From Azospirillum sp. 47_25 (GTDB taxonomy: Bacteria > Pseudomonadota > Alphaproteobacteria > RF32 > CAG-239): DNA of 44,709 bases. The position numbers were made by a program, and so were the translations under genes. Where the stretch lies: NCBI GenBank assembly GCA_001917125.1, contig MNTU01000047.1, positions 6,594-51,302 on the forward strand, read 5' to 3'. Under the pieces are notes generated by a model. The model searched no databases, had not been told where the DNA came from, and worked only from the letters and a program-made list of their open reading frames with translations. Shown in pieces: positions 23,998-31,604 of this stretch. Numbering within the stretch: position 1 is the stretch's first letter; each line of letters begins with the position of its first letter.

Positions 23998-24315
23998 ATG
24001 AAGACTATAGATTTATTGAAAAAGGTGAGTGCAAACGGACGTTCGGCAAAAGTTATCGCAATTGCGAATGCGGATAATCTTCCTGAAATAACGGTTATTC
24101 CCAATACCGTTTATGCCAGAAAAATAGATTTGTCTGCTTTGCGGAACATTCTTTCGGCAATGAACGCCGACGATGTTTTTGTCATCGGCCGTTCGGATGG
24201 TGCAGATTATTTGCTGCCGTCGCTGACTGTTTATTCGCGTATTCACTGTGCAATCCTTAAGACGGGCGATTTGTTCCAGATTATGGATTGTTCGCTGAAC
24301 GGTACCGCCGTCTGA
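23998..24315 (+). CDS. short FHA-like domain protein, 105 aa
   Basis: The C-terminal part carries the core of a forkhead-associated (phosphothreonine-binding) domain: Gly64-Arg65, Ser80-Arg81-x-His83 and Asn101-Gly102-Thr103. The protein ends at NGTAV, so the last strands of a typical FHA fold are absent. The N-terminal 60 residues are unrecognised. No signal peptide. There is no Shine-Dalgarno; an ATTAA lies 17 bases upstream, as in the 31769 gene. FHA domains usually read Ser/Thr kinase phosphorylation; no kinase gene is in the window. It may be a truncated or minimal FHA protein. Confidence 0.65.
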   Translation: MKTIDLLKKVSANGRSAKVIAIANADNLPEITVIPNTVYARKIDLSALRNILSAMNADDVFVIGRSDGADYLLPSLTVYSRIHCAILKTGDLFQIMDCSLNGTAV

Positions 24316-24335
24316 CCTTCAAGGTAAATGCGAAG

Positions 24336-24379
24336 TAAGGGTTTTTCTTTCCGTTGGGAAGAAGAACCCTTATTTTTTT
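24336..24379 (+). terminator. intrinsic terminator
   Basis: AAGGGTT...CTTTCC-GTTG-GGAAG...AACCCTT, then a T7 run; two stacked stems with a small internal loop. Confidence 0.82.
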
Positions 24380-24511
24380 ATCAAATATTAATATTGTCAG
24401 ACGTATAATTGCCGGAAGAATGCTTGCAGGAACAAAAAACTTGATTCTTAGACAAAAAAGCGCTCTTATATGAATATGCGAGATAAAAAAGAACAGTAGG
24501 GAACCGAAAAA

Positions 24512-26662
24512 ATGCTCAGACAGTACGAATTGGTGGATTTGGTAAAATCATATGATCCTGATGCCGATGAGGATGCCCTTAACAGAGCGTATGTCTTTGC
24601 GATGAAAAAACACGGGGCTCAGCTGCGGGCTTCCGGCGACCCCTATTATTCGCATCCGGTGGAAGTTGCCGGTATTCTGACCAAGTTTAAGCTTGATTCC
24701 GCGTCGATTATCGCCGGGCTGCTGCACGATACGGTGGAAGACACCGATACGACGATTGAAGAAGTCCGCTCTCTGTTCGGCGATCAGGTGGCGCAGTTGG
24801 TGGACGGTTTGACCAAGTTGGCAATGATTGAGCAGAAATCGGCCAACAACAAACAGGCGGAGAATTTTCGCAAGCTGCTGCTGGCAATGTCGGAAGACAT
24901 TCGCGTGCTGCTGATTAAACTGGCTGACCGCCTGCATAACATGCGGACGCTGCATTTTTTGCAAAAGCCCGAAAAACGGGCCAGAATTGCCAAAGAAACA
25001 CTGGACATTTATGCGCCGCTGGCCGAGCGTATCGGTATGCAGGAAGTGAAGAGCGAACTGGAAGAAATTGCTTTTGCCGAGCTGCACAAAGACGCTCATG
25101 ATTCTATTGTGGCGCGTTTGAACTTTTTGCGCGAGCAGGGCAGCAACATTGTGCCGAAGATTATTGCCCAGCTGGAAAAAGATATGGAGGAAAACGGCAT
25201 TAAGGCCATGGTTTCTGGCCGGGAAAAAACGCCTTATTCGATTTGGCGCAAAATGCAGCAGAAAAACGCTTCTTTTGAGCAGCTGTCGGACATTATGGCT
25301 TTTCGCATTATTGTTGACGACGTGGCAACCTGTTATCAGGCGCTGGGTATCGTGCACAGCAAATATCACATGGTGCCGCGGCGGTTTAAGGATTATATTT
25401 CCACCCCGAAGCCGAACGGGTATCAGTCTATTCACACCGGCGTAATCGGGCCGGAAAATACACGCATTGAAATTCAGATACGCACGCATGAAATGCATGA
25501 AATCGGCGAAAAAGGCGTGGCGGCTCACTGGGCTTATAAGCAGGGACAGAAAGCCGAGGGCAAGCACTATCGCTGGATCCGCGAGCTGCTGGAGATTTTG
25601 GAACAGGCTTCCAATCCGGAAGAGTTTTTGGAAAACACCAAGCTGGAAATGTATAACGACCAGGTGTTTTGTTTTACGCCGAAGGGCGATTTAATCGGGC
25701 TGCCGATTAATTCCACACCGGTAGATTTTGCTTATGCGGTTCACTCTTCCGTCGGCGATACCTGCGTCGGTGCCAAGATTAACGGTGAAATCCGTCCGCT
25801 GCGCACGGTTTTGCAAAACGGCGACCAGGTTGACATTCTGACTTCCAAGGCGCAGCATCCGTCAACGGAGTGGGAGCGTTTTGTGGTTACCGGCAAGGCC
25901 AAGGCGGCTATCCGGCGTTATGTTCGTGCCTGCAAGCGCGATCAGTTTATTACGCTGGGGCAGGAAATTCTGGAGCGTTTGTTTAAAGGCGAGAATCTGG
26001 AGTTTTCCGAAAAAGGCCTGGTGAATGTTTTGCAGAATTTTGAGGCCGAATCGATTGAGGATATTTATGCCAAAGTCGGCGAGGGGCTGGTGACCGGCTG
26101 GGATGTGTTAAAGGCGGTTTATCCGGCTTATAAGCAGTCGAAGCTTGAAAAAGTGGTCAAGTCGATTAAAGTGCCGAGTTTCAAAAAGGTTATTAAAAAA
26201 GACAAGAAGAGCGAACCGCTGAAAATCAAAGGGCTTATTCCGGGAATGGCGGTTCATTTTGCCGGCTGCTGTCACCCGCTGCCGGGCGATCGCATTGTCG
26301 GTATTGTTACTACCGGCAAGGGGGTTGCCGTTCATACCATTGACTGTAAAGCTTTGGAAAAATATGCCGATGAACCGGAACGCTGGCTGGATATTGCCTG
26401 GGGCGAAGAAGCCGTCAATGAAATGCATACCGGCCGTCTGAAGGTTATGCTGGCCAATGAGCCCGGTTCTCTGGCCGAACTTTCCAATCTGGTAGCCCGC
26501 AACAACGGCAATATTTCCAACCTGAACATTGTTTATCGCACTGTCAGTTATTTTGAACTTCTGCTTGATATTGATGTTAAAGATTTAAAACATCTGACCG
26601 ACATTATTGCCGCTCTCAAAGCGAGCAAGGTAGTGTCGTATGTGTCACGCGCCAACCAATAA
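24512..26662 (+). CDS. spoT: bifunctional (p)ppGpp synthetase/hydrolase (RSH family)
   Basis: A full-length 716-residue RSH protein. The HD hydrolase domain (about 20-180) keeps the His-Asp pair (GLLHDTVEDT, H72-D73) and RLHNMRTL; the synthetase domain (about 240-360) has YSIWRKM, MAFRIIV and PKPNGYQSIHT; the TGS domain (about 385-450) has CFTPKGDLIGLP; a Cys-containing segment (CCHPLPGD) and a C-terminal ACT domain follow. It makes and degrades the stringent-response alarmone. Only one RSH is usual in Alphaproteobacteria. Its stop codon forms the edge of a palindromic repeat copy (26661-26785). Confidence 0.95.
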   Translation: MLRQYELVDLVKSYDPDADEDALNRAYVFAMKKHGAQLRASGDPYYSHPVEVAGILTKFKLDSASIIAGLLHDTVEDTDTTIEEVRSLFGDQVAQLVDGLTKLAMIEQKSANNKQAENFRKLLLAMSEDIRVLLIKLADRLHNMRTLHFLQKPEKRARIAKETLDIYAPLAERIGMQEVKSELEEIAFAELHKDAHDSIVARLNFLREQGSNIVPKIIAQLEKDMEENGIKAMVSGREKTPYSIWRKMQQKNASFEQLSDIMAFRIIVDDVATCYQALGIVHSKYHMVPRRFKDYISTPKPNGYQSIHTGVIGPENTRIEIQIRTHEMHEIGEKGVAAHWAYKQGQKAEGKHYRWIRELLEILEQASNPEEFLENTKLEMYNDQVFCFTPKGDLIGLPINSTPVDFAYAVHSSVGDTCVGAKINGEIRPLRTVLQNGDQVDILTSKAQHPSTEWERFVVTGKAKAAIRRYVRACKRDQFITLGQEILERLFKGENLEFSEKGLVNVLQNFEAESIEDIYAKVGEGLVTGWDVLKAVYPAYKQSKLEKVVKSIKVPSFKKVIKKDKKSEPLKIKGLIPGMAVHFAGCCHPLPGDRIVGIVTTGKGVAVHTIDCKALEKYADEPERWLDIAWGEEAVNEMHTGRLKVMLANEPGSLAELSNLVARNNGNISNLNIVYRTVSYFELLLDIDVKDLKHLTDIIAALKASKVVSYVSRANQ

Positions 26663-26785
26663 AAGCTCGTATAATGGTCATCTAATACAGAATTAGCGAG
26701 CAGAAAAAATGCTCACGTACTATTTGTACGCTGCGCTTTTTTCTCTCTTAATTCTTATTATATGACTCATTCTCCGAGCTTTTTT
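26661..26785. repeat. palindromic intergenic repeat, copy 2
   Basis: About 125 bp. The left arm starting AAAAGCTCGTATAATGG pairs, with few mismatches, with a right arm reading AAAAGCTCGGAGAATGAG on the other strand (26751-26784). The core GCTCACGTAC...GTACGCTGCGC forms its own hairpin. The right arm ends in a T-run, so the transcript form resembles a long terminator. It begins at the spoT stop codon. A 65-codon frame crossing it (26762-26959) is not credible. Confidence 0.8.
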
Positions 26786-26798
26786 CAAAGTTCATATA

Positions 26799-26882
26799 GT
26801 GGTTATCTCATACAGAAATCGCAGACTGCGCACCTGTTGGGTACGCACGTCGTGCGGGTGCAATTTCAGCCCGAGGCTGTCT
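26799..26882. repeat. degenerate partial copy of the palindromic repeat
   Basis: GGTTATCTCATACAGAAATC resembles the left arms of copies 1 and 3 (TAGTACAGAAATTGCAG type). It is followed by a GC-rich hairpin (GCACC...GGTGC enclosing the palindrome GCACGTCGTGC). The right arm is not recognisable. Confidence 0.4.
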
Positions 26883-26955
26883 GTAAAATTTTTAATTGCA
26901 AATTAATTTTTTTGCTTTATGATAATTCCTGCAATCGGGAGGCCGGTTGTGGTGT

Positions 26956-27095
26956 CTAGAAAACATCTTAACTAGAGTTAATATCCTTCATTATGGAGGA
27001 GTGGTCGAACTAAGCCGCTTGCGGACGAATAAGACTGACTGTCTAGTTACAGTTTTCTAGCTCCTCCACCTTTAACCCAAAGGTGGTTTTGTTTT
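26956..27095 (+). ncRNA. candidate structured RNA or leader upstream of XRE gene
   Basis: Two mutually exclusive long pairings: CTAGAAAAC + TAACTAG (26956-26975) with CTAGTTA + GTTTTCTAG (27043-27060), and GGAGGAG (26995-27001) with CTCCTCC (27061-27067). The 3' end is an intrinsic terminator (27066-27095) sharing bases with the second pairing. The latter half has tRNA-Ser-like traits (GGAGGAGTGGTCGAA, acceptor-like stem) but no T-loop. It could be an sRNA or a termination-controlled leader of the regulator at 27120. Confidence 0.45.
27066..27095 (+). terminator. intrinsic terminator upstream of the XRE gene
   Basis: CCACCTTT-AACCC-AAAGGTGG followed by TTTTGTTTT. It lies 25 bases before the ATG at 27120. 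Confidence 0.8.
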
Positions 27096-27119
27096 AATAA
27101 TGACAAAACAGGAGCTAAA

Positions 27120-27383
27120 ATGTTTGAAAAAATAACTCTGCAAATTACCCCTAAAGATTTGCAAACCACTATCGGGAGGACATTGGGAATTTATCTTTTG
27201 TTCATCCGGACACAACGCAATATTACCCGCGAACAGGTCTGCAACGAGACCAATGTTAATTTTAAAAGCCTTGATAAAATTGAAAGCGGCCGCGCGGCAC
27301 TGACGAATATGGATATCGGTTATCTGCTGGATTATTACCATTTGTCAGTCAGCGTTATTCTGCAAGAAAAACAAGCTGACTAA
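27120..27383 (+). CDS. small XRE-family HTH regulator, 87 aa
   Basis: Residues about 18-80 form a Cro/C1-type helix-turn-helix: LGIYLLFIRTQRNITREQVCNET, then VNFKSLDKIESGRAALTNMD and a last helix. It is small enough to be only a DNA-binding domain. AGGAG lies six bases before the ATG. It is flanked on both sides by strongly structured, terminator-ended RNAs, and the terminator just before its ribosome binding site suggests its expression depends on read-through. Target unknown. Confidence 0.8.
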   Translation: MFEKITLQITPKDLQTTIGRTLGIYLLFIRTQRNITREQVCNETNVNFKSLDKIESGRAALTNMDIGYLLDYYHLSVSVILQEKQAD

Positions 27384-27384
27384 A

Positions 27385-27571
27385 ACCAATTTCCGCCCGG
27401 GAAAGAAAGATTCTGAATTTTGGCATAAGGGAAATCAGAATCGGGTTTCACTAAGAGCTTTTCCGGGAGTGGCTGCGAATAGGGGGATGACTGAACTTCT
27501 AAGATAAGATATTAACCTTTCGCAGCCATCCAAACCGTTCCGATTCATCTCCGGAACGGTTTTATTTTTTT
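27385..27571 (+). ncRNA. candidate structured RNA downstream of the XRE gene
   Basis: Three strong hairpins in a row: an outer stem CCCGGGAAAG (27396-27405) with CTTTTCCGGG (27458-27467), enclosing GATTCTGA (27409-27416) with TCAGAATC (27435-27442); TGGCTGCGAA (27470-27479) with TTCGCAGCCA (27519-27528); then a terminator. No SRP, 6S, RNase P, tmRNA or common riboswitch motif was recognised. It may be an sRNA, the 3'UTR of the XRE gene, or a leader of the DUF2062 gene at 27633. Confidence 0.55.
27532..27571 (+). terminator. intrinsic terminator
   Basis: Perfect 10-bp stem AACCGTTCCG / CGGAACGGTT, loop ATTCATCTC, then TTATTTTTTTT. Confidence 0.9.
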
Positions 27572-27632
27572 TGTTCTGTCTTCAAATTTATCAGCAAGTG
27601 CTTATATCGGAGAAAAATTCAGGAGAAAAGGG

Positions 27633-28118
27633 ATGGAAAATATTCTGACCGGTTTTAAACGGCATTTTATTGAACGTCTGCGGTCGTTAAGCGGAACGCC
27701 GTCTTCCATTGCCGGCGGGGCGGCGGTCGGCGTAATGGTGTCGTTTACGCCGTTTGTCGGTTTGCATACGCTGCTGGCGGTGGTTTTGGCCTGGGCGCTG
27801 CGTTTTAATGTTTTAGCGGCGGCAATCGGTACGATTGTGGGCAATCCCTGGACGTTTCCGTTTATCTGGGCCGCGGTTTACTATACCGGGCGGATTATGC
27901 TGGAGGGAAGTTCCGTCATGTTGCCGCATGTGAACTTTGAACATATTTTTCAGCAGTCGGCACATGCTCTGATGACGTTTGATTTTTCACGCTTTTTCAG
28001 CGATATCTGGCCGGTGCTCAAGCCGATGATTGTCGGCTGTGTGCCTTTTTGTATTGCAGCTTGGATAATTTCATATTATATAGTAAAAAATACATTGGAT
28101 AAACTAACCAGAAGCTAA
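27633..28118 (+). CDS. DUF2062 membrane protein
   Basis: A 161-residue inner-membrane protein with the DUF2062 pattern: RHFIERLRSLSGTPSSIAGG, TPFVGLHTLLAVVLAWALRFN, and GTIVGNPWTFPFIW, followed by a C-terminal membrane helix. The family function is unknown. It sits beside acpS-lepB-rnc-era, as in other alphaproteobacteria. AGGAG occurs upstream of the ATG, with AAGGG closer in. It precedes acpS by 14 bases, so the two form an operon. Confidence 0.87.
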   Translation: MENILTGFKRHFIERLRSLSGTPSSIAGGAAVGVMVSFTPFVGLHTLLAVVLAWALRFNVLAAAIGTIVGNPWTFPFIWAAVYYTGRIMLEGSSVMLPHVNFEHIFQQSAHALMTFDFSRFFSDIWPVLKPMIVGCVPFCIAAWIISYYIVKNTLDKLTRS

Positions 28119-28132
28119 AAAGGATTATTTTT

Positions 28133-28537
28133 ATGATTGTGGGTGTCGGCAGCGATTTGGCCAATATTAACCGTATTGAAGAGACGATCAGCATTTTCGG
28201 AGAAAGATTTTTAAAACGTTCGTTTGCTCCGGTGGAATTTAAGGAAATCAGAAAGCGTCAGGCGATTTCAAACAAGGAATATGCCTGCTCGCTGGCAAAG
28301 CGTTTTGCCGCCAAAGAGGCTTTTGCCAAGGCTTTGGGCACCGGTTTCCGCGAAGGGGTGTTTATGAAAGACATTGCCGTCGTGCATCAGAAGTCGGGCA
28401 AACCGCAGTTGAAAATTTACGGCGGTGCGCTGAAACATTTGCAGAAACTTGCCGGCTCGAAGGAAGTGAATGTTCAGGTTTCGATGAGCGACGATTACCC
28501 TTGGGCGCAAGCGTTTGTAATTATTGAATTAATCTGA
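28133..28537 (+). CDS. acpS: holo-[acyl-carrier-protein] synthase
   Basis: A 134-residue phosphopantetheinyl transferase that moves 4'-phosphopantetheine from CoA to acyl carrier protein. GVGSDLANINRIE near the N-terminus holds the metal-binding Asp8, and AKRFAAKEAFAKALGTG holds the catalytic Glu/Lys motif. AAGGAT lies before the ATG. Located between DUF2062 and lepB. Confidence 0.94.
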   Translation: MIVGVGSDLANINRIEETISIFGERFLKRSFAPVEFKEIRKRQAISNKEYACSLAKRFAAKEAFAKALGTGFREGVFMKDIAVVHQKSGKPQLKIYGGALKHLQKLAGSKEVNVQVSMSDDYPWAQAFVIIELI

Positions 28538-28668
28538 TTTTATTGTTGCTATAACGTAAAATTATGTTTAGTATGTGCATGATTATTTTTGAAAAAGGCA
28601 CGAACGGACATGTTTTTTTCTAAGATAATGCGTTATCCAACTGATTATTAGTGAAAAAAGAGATTAAT

Positions 28669-29397
28669 ATGGAAGATGATGAGAGTTTGATGGATACGGT
28701 GAAAACGTTGTTTTATGCAATTGTTATCGCCATCCTTATCAGAACGTTTTTGTTTGAGCCGTTTAAAATTCCTTCCGGGTCAATGTATCCGACTTTGTAT
28801 GTGGGCGATTATCTGTTCGTCTCCAAATATACATACGGTTATTCAAAGCATTCGCTGCCTTTCAGCATGCCGCTGTTTGAGGGGCGGATTTGGGCTGACG
28901 AGCCTAATCGCGGCGATGTGGTGGTTTTCAAGTTTCCTCAGGATAACAAAACCGATTACATCAAACGGATTATCGGTTTGCCCGGCGATAAGGTGAAGCT
29001 GGAAGAGGGCCGCCTTTATGTGAACGGCGAACTGGTCAACCGCGAAGAAATCGAAGATTTTGTCATTCGTGACAGTCAGGGCAATGCCGAGCGTTATCAC
29101 CAGTATATCGAAACGCTGCCGAATGACGTTAAGCATAAAATTTTGGAGGTTTCCGACAGCGAAAGCGAAGATAATCTGCCAGAGCTGACGGTGCCGCAAG
29201 GATATTATTTCGTGATGGGTGATAACCGTGACCGTTCGGACGACAGCCGCGTTAACGTCGGTTTCGTTCCTTTTGAAAATCTGGTCGGCAAAGCCCGTTT
29301 TCTGTTCTTTTCGCATAATGACGACGGTGCCTGGTATAAGCCTTGGACCTGGCCTAAGAAGATACGTTGGGAACGCTTGTTCAACAAAATAAAATGA
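28669..29397 (+). CDS. lepB: signal peptidase I
   Basis: 242 residues from the ATG at 28669. One N-terminal membrane helix (about 10-28) precedes the catalytic Ser38 in IPSGSMYPTL; the Lys general base is Lys99 in YIKRIIGLPGD, and MGDNRDRSDDSR is the conserved late box. It cleaves signal peptides on the outer face of the inner membrane. A GTG at 28651 is possible, but AAGAGA lies next to the 28669 ATG. A palindromic repeat separates it from rnc. Confidence 0.94.
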   Translation: MEDDESLMDTVKTLFYAIVIAILIRTFLFEPFKIPSGSMYPTLYVGDYLFVSKYTYGYSKHSLPFSMPLFEGRIWADEPNRGDVVVFKFPQDNKTDYIKRIIGLPGDKVKLEEGRLYVNGELVNREEIEDFVIRDSQGNAERYHQYIETLPNDVKHKILEVSDSESEDNLPELTVPQGYYFVMGDNRDRSDDSRVNVGFVPFENLVGKARFLFFSHNDDGAWYKPWTWPKKIRWERLFNKIK

Positions 29398-29521
29398 TTA
29401 AAATACTTTTAGCGGATGCCTAGAGGCGCGGTTCGCTGCTCGAATGCTCATGTACTTCTATGTACATTCCGTTTCTGTGCTGCGATACTCGCCTCTATCC
29501 GTCTCACTAAAAGCATTTTAT
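29398..29521. repeat. palindromic intergenic repeat, copy 4
   Basis: Left arm AAAATACTTTTAGCGG (from 29400) pairs with the right arm (29485-29520, reading TAAAATGCTTTTAGTGAG on the other strand). Further in, AGAGGCG is common to both arms. The core ATGCTCATGTACTTCTATGTAC matches copy 1. It separates lepB from rnc and starts right after the lepB stop; reading frames in it are not genes. Confidence 0.8.
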
Positions 29522-29532
29522 GGAAATTAGCT

Positions 29533-30210
29533 ATGGAAAATTTATCAGAGTTAGAAAAAATTCTCGGTTATGAGTTTAAAAACAAGCATTTGCTGCAGCA
29601 GGCGGTGACGCACAGCAGCCATACGGCGCGTTTGTCGGAAAATTATGAGCGGCTGGAGTTTTTGGGAGACCGGGTGCTCGGGGTTTCGATTGCCAGTTTG
29701 TTATACCGGATGTTTCCGAATGAGCCGGAGGGCAGTCTGTCGCAGCGGCATACCGGTCTGGTCTGCAAGGAGACGGTGGCGGAAGTGGCTTTGACGCTCC
29801 ATCTTGACAAGTTTATGGTGGTGGCGAACGAAGAAATTCGCGAAAATGAAAATGTGCTGTGTGATGTTTGCGAGGCGGTTATCGGCGCTATTTTTATGGA
29901 TGCCGGTTGTGAGCAGGCGGTTACTTTTGTTAACCAGCACTGGAAAGAACTGATTGACAAGAATGTTGCGCCGCCGAAAGACAGCAAGACCTTGTTGCAG
30001 GAGGTGGCGCACAGCAAAGGGCTGGGCAATCCGGTTTATGAGGTGGTCGGCCGAGCCGGAAGCGAACATGAGCCGACTTTCTTTATGACGGTTTCGCTGC
30101 GTGGTGTTAAGTCGCAGCAGGGAGAAGGGCGCAACAAAAAGCTGGCCGAGCAGGCTGCAGCCGCCAAAATGTTAGACTTTTTAGGATATCCGCATGGAAC
30201 AAAATGCTGA
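29533..30210 (+). CDS. rnc: ribonuclease III
   Basis: 225 residues from the ATG at 29533; a longer frame starts in the palindromic repeat and is rejected. The RNase III signature ERLEFLGDRVLG (39-50) holds Glu42 and Asp46; DVCEAVIGAI holds Asp111 and Glu114. A double-stranded-RNA-binding domain (about 150-222) ends with KKLAEQAAAAKML. It cleaves dsRNA in rRNA and mRNA processing. It overlaps era by 17 bases. No strong Shine-Dalgarno is seen. Confidence 0.95.
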   Translation: MENLSELEKILGYEFKNKHLLQQAVTHSSHTARLSENYERLEFLGDRVLGVSIASLLYRMFPNEPEGSLSQRHTGLVCKETVAEVALTLHLDKFMVVANEEIRENENVLCDVCEAVIGAIFMDAGCEQAVTFVNQHWKELIDKNVAPPKDSKTLLQEVAHSKGLGNPVYEVVGRAGSEHEPTFFMTVSLRGVKSQQGEGRNKKLAEQAAAAKMLDFLGYPHGTKC

Positions 30211-31105
30211 ACAGCAGACGCGTTGCGGCTTTGTGGCGCTTATCGGGGCTCCGAATGCCGGAAAATCGACGATAACCAATAATTTCGTCGGTTCAAAAGT
30301 GTCGATTGTGTCACCTAAAGTGCAGACCACGCGGACGATGGTGCGCGGTATCGGCGTCTATGAGCAGACGCAAATCATTTTTATTGACACGCCGGGAATT
30401 TTCAAGCCCAAGCGCCGGCTTGACCGGGCAATGGTCTCTTCTGCCTGGAGCGGCGTGAAAGATGCGGATATCGTGGTGCTGGTGGTGGATGCCAAGCGCG
30501 GCTTTGATGACGAGACCCAGTCGATTGTGGCCAAGCTGAACAAGCAAAAAATTGAAGCGATTTTGGTTTTGAATAAAGTCGATTTGATTGCCAAAGAAAA
30601 ACTGCTGGGGTTGAGTGCGCAAATTAATGCTGCCGGAAATTTTAAAGAGACTTTTATGATTTCGGCTTTGACCGGGCAGAATATTGAAGATTTTTATAAA
30701 TATCTGGCGGATAATCTGCCGGTTTCGCCGTGGTATTATCCCGAAGAACAGATGTCGGACATGCCGCTGAAACTTTTGGCGGCAGAGATTGTGCGCGAGA
30801 AACTGTTTCTCTATCTGCGGCAGGAACTGCCCTATGAACTGACGGTGGAACCGGAACTCTGGGAGCGTCGCGAAGACGGTTCCGTTCGGGCGGAAATGAC
30901 AATTTATGTCAAGCGCGACAATCAGAAAACCATTGTGCTCGGCCGCGGCGGCGAAATGATTAAAAAAATCGGTCAGTCTGCCCGCCGGGAAATTGAAACC
31001 GAGCTGGATGAGCGCGTTCATCTGTTTCTTTTTGTGAAAGTACGCGAGAACTGGATTGATGATCCGGCGAGGTATTCGGCCTGGAATCTCGACTTCAACT
31101 CTTAA
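30194..31105 (+). CDS. era: GTPase Era
   Basis: A 303-residue ribosome-assembly GTPase. G1 is GAPNAGKST, the G2 region QTTRTMVRG, G3 DTPG and G4 NKVD; a C-terminal KH domain (about 215-290) has GRGGEMIKKIGQSARREIE. It binds 16S rRNA near its 3' end. It overlaps the rnc end, an arrangement common in bacteria, and its stop begins palindromic repeat copy 3. Confidence 0.96.
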   Translation: MEQNAEQQTRCGFVALIGAPNAGKSTITNNFVGSKVSIVSPKVQTTRTMVRGIGVYEQTQIIFIDTPGIFKPKRRLDRAMVSSAWSGVKDADIVVLVVDAKRGFDDETQSIVAKLNKQKIEAILVLNKVDLIAKEKLLGLSAQINAAGNFKETFMISALTGQNIEDFYKYLADNLPVSPWYYPEEQMSDMPLKLLAAEIVREKLFLYLRQELPYELTVEPELWERREDGSVRAEMTIYVKRDNQKTIVLGRGGEMIKKIGQSARREIETELDERVHLFLFVKVRENWIDDPARYSAWNLDFNS

Positions 31106-31428
31106 AAATGCGTATAATGGCCGATTAGTACAGAAATTGCAGGGTGAAAGTGTCCTCACGTACTTCTGACAATTCCGACTAAGTTGTTGTTTCGTTGTGC
31201 TGTCGCTTCTCACAACAATAAAACAGTTTGTAACATTTTCTCCGCTTCGCTGTCGCTAGCTTGAAAATCAACAAACTTTGTCTGTTGTCAGAAAACAATT
31301 CACCGGATTGTTTTCTTTCCGCCAGTGCTTTTCGGCGAAAGATAGTTCCCCGGACTATCTTTGCTGCCGCAGTGTTCCGGTACTTTCCCCTTTATTTCTT
31401 ACTGCTCGACTCATTCTCCGCATTTTTA
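31103..31428. repeat. palindromic intergenic repeat, copy 3 (expanded)
   Basis: About 326 bp. The left arm TAAAAATGCGTATAATGG (from 31103) pairs with the right arm (31391-31427, reading TAAAAATGCGGAGAATGAG on the other strand). The core at 31150-31180 is diverged (CTCACGTACTTCTGACAATTCCG). Between core and right arm lie three hairpins: 31226-31276, 31291-31315 and 31338-31362. The last two share loop TTC(A/C)CCGGA on different stems. It begins at the era stop codon. Confidence 0.75.
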
Positions 31429-31518
31429 TAGAGGATTGTGTAACTAAATGTACACGTCGAAAAAATTATCCAAATTACCATTTACAGGTTTGGCATATTT
31501 GTTTGAAAGTTGTTTTTT

Positions 31519-31543
31519 AATCCCTCAATTGAGGGATTTTTTG
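31519..31543 (+). terminator. intrinsic terminator downstream of repeat copy 3
   Basis: AATCCCTC-AATT-GAGGGATT with a T6 run. Nothing convincing is coded between the repeat and this terminator. Confidence 0.8.
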
Positions 31544-31569
31544 TTGGCGGAATCGGCAGAGGTTTTGTC

Positions 31570-31598
31570 TAGACAGGGTATCGATTTTGTGCTAAAAT
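31570..31598 (+). promoter_or_regulatory. promoter of the DHH-family gene
   Basis: TAGACA (31570-31575), 17-base spacer, TAAAAT (31593-31598). A start near 31605 gives a leader of about 160 nt. Confidence 0.55.
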
Positions 31599-31604
31599 AA
31601 AAGT

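Noticed and set aside
26762..26959. 65-codon frame
   Set aside because: It starts inside palindromic repeat copy 2, has no ribosome binding site and crosses hairpins.
26995..27070. Possible tRNA-Ser
   Set aside because: A 7-bp acceptor-like stem and GTGGTCGAA are present, but there is no TTC-type T-loop, no valid anticodon arm and no CCA; kept only as a candidate structured RNA.
27385..27571. SRP, 6S or tmRNA gene
   Set aside because: No GGAAGGAAGCAGC-type SRP loop, no long single-hairpin 6S layout, no tmRNA tRNA-like ends.
29416..29532. N-terminal extension of RNase III
   Set aside because: The extra 39 codons lie in repeat copy 4; the family starts at the MENLSELEK-type N-terminus at 29533.
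31278..31520. 80-codon frame in repeat copy 3
   Set aside because: It runs through the conserved-loop hairpins and the right arm of the palindrome, so the sequence is explained by structure.
31448..31600. 50-codon frame starting MYTSKKLSKL
   Set aside because: Its only ribosome-binding-like sequence is 11 bases away, and it spans a strong terminator and the DHH-gene promoter.
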